Assembly (NCBI GenBank): GCA_014529385.2
Contig: CM043965.1
Coordinates: 62,519,933-62,583,932, forward strand
DNA length: 64,000 nucleotides
Origin: Adiantum capillus-veneris
Lineage: Eukaryota > Streptophyta > Polypodiopsida > Polypodiales > Pteridaceae
Direction of reading: 5' to 3'
Numbering within the stretch: position 1 is the first letter of the stretch; the number at the start of each line of letters is the position of its first letter. Below the pieces are notes generated by a model. That model saw nothing but the letters and a program-made list of their open reading frames with translations. It had not been told where the DNA came from and did not search any database. Positions 57,591-64,000 of the stretch are shown here, in pieces. The position numbers were made by a program, and so were the translations under genes.

Positions 57591-57879
57591 ACACAGTCAC
57601 GGCGCTCCAAAAACTCACTTTGATTAATAAACTGAATCTCCTTAGGTTACAAAAACTTTGGCTTATATACCTCAACCTTGGAGGTGAGAACATCTCTAAC
57701 TAATTACATCAGCAAGTGAAATTACTTCGGGATTACAAGCTGGAAACTCAATTGAGTCCCGTTACTTAATGAATGGCTCAATTCAAAATCAATGTCGGAA
57801 AGACATTTATTACAATCAATGGTTACAAAAATGATGAGTGTGAGCAAAAATGTGGGTGTGATCCTCTGCTGGCTCAACA
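56912..57879 (-). repeat. G2 5' LTR
   Basis: TG...CA ends, TATA box (GTATATAAGC) at 57,670-57,661, a longer CT tract at about 57,538-57,589 than in the other LTR, and the half-site ACGCGTATGA at 57,257-57,266. Confidence 0.95.
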
Positions 57880-58604
57880 CCCTTCTTGCCACAATGGTAG
57901 CATAGTATGTCACTCTTGCCTTTAGCACTACGGGACTTGCTACGAGACTGATTCCTCTTTCCACCTTTGTACTTTTCTTTGGTCCTTCCCCTGACAACTA
58001 AGGCTGTTCCTTTGCCTTTGTCCATTGTCTTTCTATTGGTTTCTTCAGTAAGCAGACTTCCTTCTACGCCTGCTATGTTCAAACCATCTGGAGGTGCAGA
58101 ATTACTCAAAGCTGTGCGAAAAGTGTCCCAACTTTCCGGCAATGTGATCAACAGGAACATAGCTCTAACAGGTTCATCAAACTTGACACCTTGAGCTGAC
58201 AACTGACTGTAGATTGTGTTGAATTCATTCATATGATTGGACATAGGTGTCCCTTCTTTCATCTTCAAATCAACAAGCTTCTTAAGCCAGTATACCTGTG
58301 AAGCTACACTCTGCTTCTCATAAAGATCACTCAGCTTTAACCATGCTTGATAAGCCGACATCTCGTCTGCTACATTGAAGTAAACGCTTTCTGCCAAAGT
58401 CAGCATAATGGTAGAAAGTGCCAATTCATCCATTTCACTCCATTCATCTTGGTCCATATCTTCTGGTTTTATCCCTTTGAGCTTTATAGGTTTTATCTGC
58501 TTCTTTTGTACCAACACGTGCCAAATCTGCTTCTTCCACAATGGAAAATTGGTTCCATCCAGCTTCTTGATATTGTAAAGAGCAGTGTCCTGTGATCCAG
58601 CCAT
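57880..58604 (-). pseudogene. C2 gag, N-terminal 240 codons
   Basis: Starts at an ATG at 58,604 ('MAGSQDTALYNIKKLDGTNF') and runs through a UBN2-type copia gag: 'WKKQIWHVLVQKKQ', 'AYQAWLKLSDLYEKQSVASQ', 'FLLITLPESW', a basic stretch and 'CYHCGKKG', the first half of the CCHC knuckle. Here G2 begins. The other half ('HMKRDC') lies at 38,805 leftwards. The reading frame is otherwise open; C2 was intact here when G2 landed. Confidence 0.93.
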
Positions 58605-59689
58605 AGCTACGCTTCACAGTGGTTTACTTTCCTGGGAAAAATTCGGCAGAGTTTCCCCTGTAAACTGACCTCTGAACCAATATCAACCTGTCAAATGAAC
58701 CAAAAAAGCTTCAGATTCTGCATAAATTTCGGCAGAGTCTCCTTTGTAAAATGGCTCTGGTGTACTCAAAAACAGACCAAAACACAGCTCAAAAACATTG
58801 TCTCTCTGACACTGTAAGCTGCAGGTAAACCTGTCCTGCACCTGTACTGTCTCTGACTGTCCTGTCACTATCCTGTAAGCATAGACTGCGACAATGCCTC
58901 AACGGCAGTAAAGCAAAGATGCAATCCCAACTGTCTAACTCACAATCAATACATCCTAGCTGCCTATCTAAGGGTGCTCGAGGGATCGCTCCAAGACCTG
59001 TATCACCGAAAGGATCTCAACATTCGAGAATCCCCCAGCTCAATAAAACCTCACTCAACCCTCAACAAAGGCTGCAGTAGATCTGACAGTATATAGACTT
59101 CCCACAAAGTCATACATCCATAAATTTCCCACTGTATGTTGTAACCGCTGCGGCGGTTGTTTGCTGTGTGACTCACAGCCAGCAAACCCTCAACAGACAT
59201 ACATCATCTCTAACAATACATCCCATGTGGAAGTACCTGCAATGTCAGGATGAAATCTGGAATATCAAGCAACAAACACAAGCTACCTGATGAACTAGTG
59301 GATGTCGCCTACAGACTGTGTGTAGATGCGCCCGTGTCGTATGTGACACGCCTCCAAGAACTGTGAGCCGTCCTTCGATGTGTAGACAGCCACAAATCAA
59401 CACTCTGGGAGTGTCGATATCCTCAGCACCTGTAGTCGTAGGCCGAAAAAACCCCAAATTTGCAGAGTCGAATCTGCACCCGCCAAGACCACGTAGTCGA
59501 AAATGGCCTGCGCAGACCTTTGTCGAAGCCGAATGGTGGCCGAGATGACCTCAGAATGAAAATCTGAGAACACAGAGCCCTTCGACCGATCCCACAGGAT
59601 TTGGGGCCGTGTCTTCGCCTGTCGAATTTCACTCCAATCTGAGCTGGTGACTCTAGCCTCCTGCAGTGCTGCCCCGAGCCTCGATCTGA
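58605..59689. other. C2 leader
   Basis: About 1.1 kb between gag start and primer site. No ORF of note. Related phrases about 'cggcagagt.tcc..tgtaaa.tg' occur at about 58,645 and 58,730, an internal duplication of about 85 bp. Confidence 0.6.
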
Positions 59690-59701
59690 GCTCTGATACC
59701 A
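59690..59701 (-). other. C2 primer-binding site, initiator Met tRNA
   Basis: The minus strand reads TGGTATCAGAGC just inside the LTR, as in C1. Confidence 0.9.
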
Positions 59702-59703
59702 GT

Positions 59704-59895
59704 TGAAGGAGTACGAGCGGAAGTGCGATGCGAGAGAGAGTGCGAGAAGAAGAGCACGACGATATGGTGAACTCGCTCTACTGTAATGTGTAGAGCATAG
59801 TGAGTTCTTATTAGGTTTTTACAAAAGAATATGTGTACATACCTAGCGGCCCGCCCACTTACCTGGGCGACCACATTGGGCTTTATACCCCAACA
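59704..59895 (-). repeat. C2 5' LTR, 192 bp
   Basis: The minus strand begins TGTTGGGGTATAAAGCCC and ends ...CTCCTTCA before the primer site. It is short, as in Tork/Sire-unlike small copia LTRs. There is no partner LTR in the window, so the left boundary rests on the TG and primer-site position. Confidence 0.8.
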
Positions 59896-60529
59896 CAAGC
59901 CAAGGTTGAGGCCGCTAGGATGCCTATGCCATTATGCAACCTCCCATCTGATGATCCAAAGCTCGTAGCTGCGGTGCATGGGAGCATTGACTTGGATGCA
60001 AAGGGCAACAGGGAGGAGGACGACAAGGAGCAGGAGGTAAACTGTATCTTAATTTTCATGTTACTATTTTATCCTTAATTGTCTTTTTTCTCAACCTTCA
60101 TCGGTTTATGATAGGACGTCGTGATTTTGCTGCAAGGACGGGTGGCAAGCGGACGAGCTTTGGACCTCAAGCTTCCCTTGCGCATTACCTACGACAACTC
60201 CCCCCTAGCGATGTGGCCATTATCCATAAGGAATTTACTCCCCAAGCCTATTTTATGACTTGGTCATTGAAAGCTTTGAGCAAGTTTTGTGTTTGAGCAC
60301 CATTGCTCAAACTGCGCATCTTGTGTTCCTAGTGCGTAGATCCCTTGTATACACAGCGTTTGGCACTGGCTTCCATGGTAAAGTGCTTGCCCAGATAGGG
60401 ATACATGCTTCCATTGGCTCAACTGACCCAAAGGCCATAGCGCAGTCCCTCTTGACTAGGGAGTTGCCTTACGCGCAAGATAGGCGCCAGGAAATGGTCA
60501 AGAAAATTATGAACTCCTCATATACATGA
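59896..60529 (+). pseudogene. Unrecognised coding fragment with possible intron
   Basis: An open frame reads 'AKVEAARMPMPLCNLPSDDPKLVAAVHGSIDLDAKGN' and an acidic stretch to about 60,040, where GAG|GTAAAC could be a splice donor. After an AT-rich gap, frames from 60,108 ('FAARTGGKRTSFGPQASLAHYLRQLPPSDVAIIHKEF') and, one frameshift later, from about 60,245 to 60,529 ('SFEQVLCLSTIAQTAHLVFLVRRSL', 'TGFHGKVLAQIGIHASIGSTDP') look protein-like. I do not recognise a family. It may be an old host exon set or part of a transposase; it begins right at the C2 LTR, so C2 may have landed in it. Confidence 0.3.
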
Positions 60530-60746
60530 TGTAAAATGACCGTTTTGGACGTAATAAAAAATATTCGGAATTGTCTCTCTATCTTGCAAATTCTTCTAAA
60601 TGTGATTTGTCAATCTTGAAAATTGTTGTAATTGGTGATATGTTTCAATAAGCTGTCTTTTTTGCTTAAAGTAGCAACACAACGGAAGTTGGATGCACAT
60701 GATACTGGGGAAAGTATAAAACACATTTGAGTGAGAAGTGGTTTCT

Positions 60747-61006
60747 CTAAAGTAATGATGCAAAACCAATTGCTTTCAGTAAATTTGTGTTATTTAAGTA
60801 TCCTAGGGGGTAGAGAAGCCTACCATGTGCAAAAAAAAAGGGTGGCCACAAGGGCGCGCAAATGGTCCATCCACCAGTTTTTGATGGCCCATTTGCGCGC
60901 CCTTGTGGCCACCCTTTTTTTGGCACCTTGTAGGCTTCTCTACCCCATAGGATACTTAATAAACACAAATTTACTGAAAGCAATTGGTTTTGCATCATTA
61001 CTTTAG
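60747..61006. repeat. Foldback repeat 1
   Basis: Arms of about 120-125 bp are reverse complements with few mismatches (CTAAAGTAATGATGC at the outer ends; GGGTGGCCACAAGGGCGCGC near the centre) around a loop of about 20 bases. The transcript would form a long hairpin. Confidence 0.93.
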
Positions 61007-61297
61007 ATGGAGCCTTGTGGCCACCCTTTTTTTGTCAATTTCAGCATATGTTAACACTCAAGGACACTAGAAAAGGTGAAATAAACTCTGAATTTAAGTT
61101 TTCCAATGCACACTATCACCTGCTTTAGCTCTACCTAGTACACCCCTGCACCAAAAAGCCCAATTACATTGGACATTTGAAAAATCCAAATTAATGTTGC
61201 ATAGACACTTGGTTTCACAATATGTTAACTTTTTTGATATCCTATGGGGAATTCAAAGCTTGAAATTGTCAAAAAAAGGGTGGCCACAAGGCTCCAT
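61007..61297. repeat. Spacer with its own inverted ends
   Basis: Ends GGAGCCTTGTGGCCACCC near 61,012 and its reverse complement near 61,290 face each other, each next to a T/A-run and 'tgaaattgtc'/'gacaatttca'. The part 61,146-61,270 is repeated at 61,541-61,664. Confidence 0.85.
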
Positions 61298-61532
61298 CTA
61301 AAGTAATAATGCAAAACCAATTGCTTTCAGTAAATTTGTGTTTTTTAAGTATCCTGGGGGATAGAGAATCCTACAGGTGCCAAAAAAAGGGTGGCCACAA
61401 GGGCACGCAAATGGGCCATCCAAAACTGGTGGATGGACCATTTGTGCGCCCTTGTGGCCACCCTTTTTTTTGCACCTGGTAGGCATCTCTACCGCCTAGG
61501 ATACTTAAAATACATAAATTAACTAAAAGCAA
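61298..61532. repeat. Foldback repeat 2
   Basis: A diverged copy of foldback 1, again an inverted repeat of about 110-bp arms around a loop containing 'ccatccaaaactggtggatgg'. Followed by the second copy of the spacer segment (61,541-61,664). Confidence 0.9.
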
Positions 61533-61784
61533 TTCATTAACTGCACCAAGAGGCCCAATTACATTGGACATTTGAAAAACCTAATTTATTGTTGCATAGA
61601 CACCTGGTTTCACAATATGTTAACTTTTTTGATATCTTATGGGTAAACAGAACTTGAAATTGCAAAGTCATCTCATTACAAAGATAATAGACACAGTAGA
61701 CACAATTGTTGATCATATTGTCATTGCAAAGTCAAAACATTACAAAGATAAGGGTGTGCAATACAAAAAGAGGGGTAACTTCGG

Positions 61785-62681
61785 CTAATGCTCGAAGTCT
61801 CGTCGCAATCGACGTGCAAGATGCATATCTTTTGGCTGTATTGTCACTCGCTTTACATGAATGGCGCATAGGTTGGTATCTTCCAACACCGAAATAATGT
61901 GGGCCTCTGCAACTTCTTGAATAGCCTCTAGCGCTATTGCTTGCATTCTATACCGATTTCCATAGCTTTGAAGCACCTCCTTCACTGTGCGAGCAAAGGG
62001 GGCGCGTCGAATCAAAAGCTCTGCAGTCTTCTGGTAGTGGCGAATTTCTGCAAACGCCCTTGCTATTTTTCGACGCCGCTGCGGTTGTCTTGGGGGCACT
62101 TGTACATTTGCTGGTTGGCGGCATTTAGGCTTCTTGAAAAGCTTAGACTTGCGCATGTTTACATGCTTAGGGACTGGATCTGCAGCCTCTCCTGATTCAT
62201 CCTCTTCCCTTGGCTCCCGATCTTGTCCTGTGGGGAGAGATCCCTGGCCTCGAGGCAGTGTCTTCCCCCCAACGGGCACTCAGTGTGTGCACGGTATTTT
62301 AGCTTGCAGCCATGGTGGCTCACTCTCTGATTCAATGTCTGTATGGACCACCGGAGTCCTGGATGGTCCTACTTGTGATTGGTGGCGCAACGGCTCCTCC
62401 CTATCGGACTCTGTTGTTTGTTGGCCCTCTTCTTCTCTCCAGCGCTGGGCACATTGCTTCATTATTTTTCTAGGTGTTATATCTTGAGGATGTGGAGATT
62501 CAACAGCCGTCGATGACTCTAGTGCCCTACTACCATGCCCACTGCCAGAAGAGTTCCTCGAACGGCCAAGTGTTCGTGGCCGTTTTCTTGTGCCTTTAAG
62601 CCATGCCGGCTTCTCACATCCTTGGAGGGTGTTTTTGTTGGCAGGCGGATGCTCTTTCGCGGTTTGTTTGGTGCGCGCCAT
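61785..62681 (-). pseudogene. Histone H3 variant with long N-terminal tail, one in-frame TGA
   Basis: One intronless frame of 298 sense codons plus an internal TGA (62,282-62,280). It begins M-A-R-T-K-Q-T-A as canonical H3, then departs: a Lys/Arg/Ser-rich tail of about 200 residues against 40 in H3. The histone fold is clear: 'RRRKIARAFAEIRHYQKT', 'ELLIRRAPFARTVKEV', 'RMQAIALEAIQEVAEAHI', 'EDTNLCAIHVKRVTI', 'PKDMHLARRLR'. Helix and loop lengths equal H3; many buried residues differ. The TGA could come from CGA (Arg). It is either a centromeric-type or other divergent H3, or a recent pseudogene; the fold of more than 95 residues has no lesion. A TATA box lies just upstream. Confidence 0.8.
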
Positions 62682-62739
62682 TTCGTATGGTAAGAGCTCA
62701 CCTGTTCTTAAGAAATGAGTGGTTTATGAGAGCATGCAA

Positions 62740-62769
62740 TATTTATAAGGGCCCATTTAAAAAGGGCCC
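62740..62769 (-). promoter_or_regulatory. Promoter of the H3-like gene
   Basis: The minus strand reads CTTATAAATA at 62,749-62,740, a TATA box about 60 bp before the ATG. Directly upstream is TGGGCCC (62,755-62,749) and another GGGCCC at 62,764-62,769. GGGCC-type site II elements are common in plant cell-cycle and ribosomal genes. Confidence 0.6.
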
Positions 62770-63222
62770 TGTTTACACTAATTTTGAAAAAAAAAGCTAT
62801 TATTTTTTAAATAAACATGTCGCTAAGAGTTGGACTCTGCGTTCACGTGTAGCGACTCACCCAGAATCCACTTTGATCCTTGTCGTACTCTGCATCACCG
62901 CCATGCAACATGCTTGGCGGGACCTTGCGACATTTGCCTCTTGTTGCTATGCTCTTGATGACTCCATTTTCGCACTTCAATAGTAATCTTGGATTGTCGC
63001 GCACGCTCCATTATGAGCTTACGAGCAAATGTTGTGCGAAAAAATCAGTTGAACATCTCCTCCAAATAATTGGATTGCACCATTCCACCACCATGTCGAG
63101 TATTTTTTAAGTACACTCCCCTTGCTCGATAATGGGACTTCTCCATGCCTTGAGTGCTAAAAATTTCAAGCGATCCATACTTGTGCATAAAAAATGCACC
63201 ATGCGCAAACAAGATATGAAGC
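62770..63222. other. Intergenic sequence upstream of the H3-like gene
   Basis: No coding motif recognised. It would be the distal promoter of the H3-like gene and the 3' side of the gene at the right edge. Confidence 0.4.
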
Positions 63223-63915
63223 TCACATGAGTAAACGATCCACATTATTCAATAAAAACAATCCCTTGTAATAAATACACCACATAACATGGCTTACCAT
63301 GTAATGTGTGATGTTACTTTCACCACAAGAAAGGGTGAAGACCTTGGTAAAATCCGCCAAGGCTTCTTGAAATGATTGGCGTTGTTCTTCTGTTGTGCTG
63401 TTAAGGCCCATAAGCTTGACCATTGTATCAAAATGTGCCCAAACTTACTTGCGCTTGTTTGCAAGCTCGCCATTTGAATCATTGTTAGTAGTAGCTTTGC
63501 ATAACTCCTTCCAAAGCTCCCAAAGGTTACCTGCCTGTTGGTTGGAGCTGTTTTGAGCATCATATTGACTTGGCTTTCCTTGGGAAACTTTCTTCAAAAA
63601 TTGTATAGCTTTTTGTCCACTCATTGACACTTGTTGAGCAATTTTATGGGCCTCCCCTGTGTTCTTTGCAGCAACGATAGACACATTTCTACCGTGACAG
63701 CCAATGGAATTCAAGAGTACCTCCACTCTTTCAATCGCTTCTTGGGACTTTTCCAATGGTTTCATTGTGAAAGCATAGTCAATGTGGAGCTTCAATAGCC
63801 TATCAAAAATGCGTATGAATGCGTATAATGTACAAAAATGTACATTCGATAGAGGAAATGGAAAGATTGGATTCCAAACGTGGTCCTTTTGATCACGGTC
63901 TGGGGCATTGAGCAT
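63223..63915 (-). CDS. Unrecognised protein, two frames
   Basis: A 156-codon frame (63,915-63,445) holds a helical, Lys/Glu/Gln-rich text: 'MKPLEKSQEAIERVEVLLNSIG', 'VSIVAAKNTGEAHKIAQQ' and 'KKVSQGKPSQYDAQNSSNQQAGNLWELWKELCKA'. It ends where a GTAAGT follows 'AACAAGCGCAA', a good splice donor, so the stop may lie in an intron. A second frame at 63,423-63,223 ('LNSTTEEQRQSFQEALADFTKVF') has similar composition and could be a following exon, though the gap is too short for a normal intron unless the acceptor is further in. The 5' end may lie beyond the window. I do not recognise the family. Confidence 0.4.
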
Positions 63916-64000
63916 GGGACATCTCAGAATAGACGCTTCCCATTCTCTACCTTCATCTCCGACATCACAAAAATCTAACCCTTGTTCTCCATGCCCTTGC

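Larger units (their letters stand above)
38806..57879 (-). mobile_element. Ty3/gypsy element 'G2', 19.1 kb, with palindrome arrays and a third ORF
   Basis: LTRs of 944 bp (38,806-39,749) and 968 bp (56,912-57,879) are about 98% alike by eye, apart from a CT-tract length change, and CCCTT flanks both sides (38,801-38,805 and 57,880-57,884). The minus-strand order is LTR, Asp-tRNA primer site, leader with four palindromes, two small ORFs, gag, protease ORF, pol, a non-coding stretch with five palindromes, ORF3, polypurine tract, LTR. RT-RNase H-integrase order makes it Ty3/gypsy. The GPY/F-like tail has no chromodomain. At 19 kb it is much longer than common gypsy elements (5-13 kb). A TGA before gag and a TAG in ORF3 are the main visible lesions. 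Confidence 0.96.
36041..59895 (-). mobile_element. Ty1/copia element 'C2', split by G2 and 3'-truncated
   Basis: The parts on the minus strand are: a 192-bp LTR (59,704-59,895), initiator-Met primer site, leader, gag (57,880-58,604), then after the 19-kb G2 insertion the rest of gag, protease, integrase, RT and part of RNase H (36,041-38,805). The coding sequence joins exactly in the middle of the CCHC zinc knuckle across the CCCTT duplication of G2. The 3' third of RNase H and the 3' LTR are missing; the element ends abruptly against a LINE fragment. A different copia family from C1, judging by LTR and gag. Confidence 0.9.

Noticed and set aside
61785-62681. Firm CENH3 annotation
   Set aside because: Loop 1 is not longer than in H3 and no CENH3-specific motif is certain; the call stays at divergent H3.

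Overview
The window is plant nuclear DNA. It carries plant-type Ty1/copia and Ty3/gypsy retrotransposons with plant-style initiator-Met and Asp tRNA primer sites, fragments of plant genes (RPS26, RPL12, PHF5A, a GDSL lipase) with intron remnants, and a histone H3-like gene. Very long (GA)n/(CT)n tracts and deep transposon nesting suggest a large, repeat-rich genome. A fern or other non-angiosperm is my guess, with low confidence; nothing diagnostic is present.

Layout. 1-6.0 kb: GA microsatellites, a 167-bp tandem repeat, and a decayed ORF pair whose second member resembles a GIY-YIG nuclease. 6.1-8.7 kb: a degenerate LINE (ORF1, APE-type endonuclease, start of RT). 9.24-33.71 kb: a dead Ty3/gypsy element, 'G1', with both LTRs and a 4-bp TSD. 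Its gag is split by a 12.2-kb Mutator-like element (10,466-22,646; 9-bp TSD) that carries pieces of at least four host genes. Inside that element sits a young copia element, 'C1' (16,248-21,873; 5-bp TSD). G1's RT is split by a 1.3-kb TTAA-flanked element. 35.2-36.0 kb: a LINE RT fragment with an inverted 5' piece. 36.0-59.9 kb: a copia element, 'C2', truncated at its 3' end and split in its gag zinc knuckle by 'G2'.

G2 (38,806-57,879, minus strand) is a 19.1-kb Ty3/gypsy element with about 98% similar LTRs and a CCCTT target duplication. Reading 5'->3' on the minus strand it has: Asp-tRNA primer site; a leader with four copies of a 24-bp palindrome; two small ORFs; gag; a protease ORF; a 1,606-codon pol (RT, RNase H, two tandem integrase zinc-binding modules, integrase core, a second retropepsin, and a basic tail); five more palindrome copies; then a ~1,091-codon third ORF with a coiled coil. 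The two palindrome arrays lie at nearly equal distances from the start codons they precede and have nearly matching internal spacings. This is the strongest candidate for an undescribed system: a retrotransposon with a duplicated, dyad-based control region and its own candidate effector protein.

59.9-64 kb: a short LTR, an unrecognised coding fragment, tandem foldback repeats, a divergent intronless histone H3 with a long N-terminal tail and a good promoter, and part of an unrecognised gene at the right edge.
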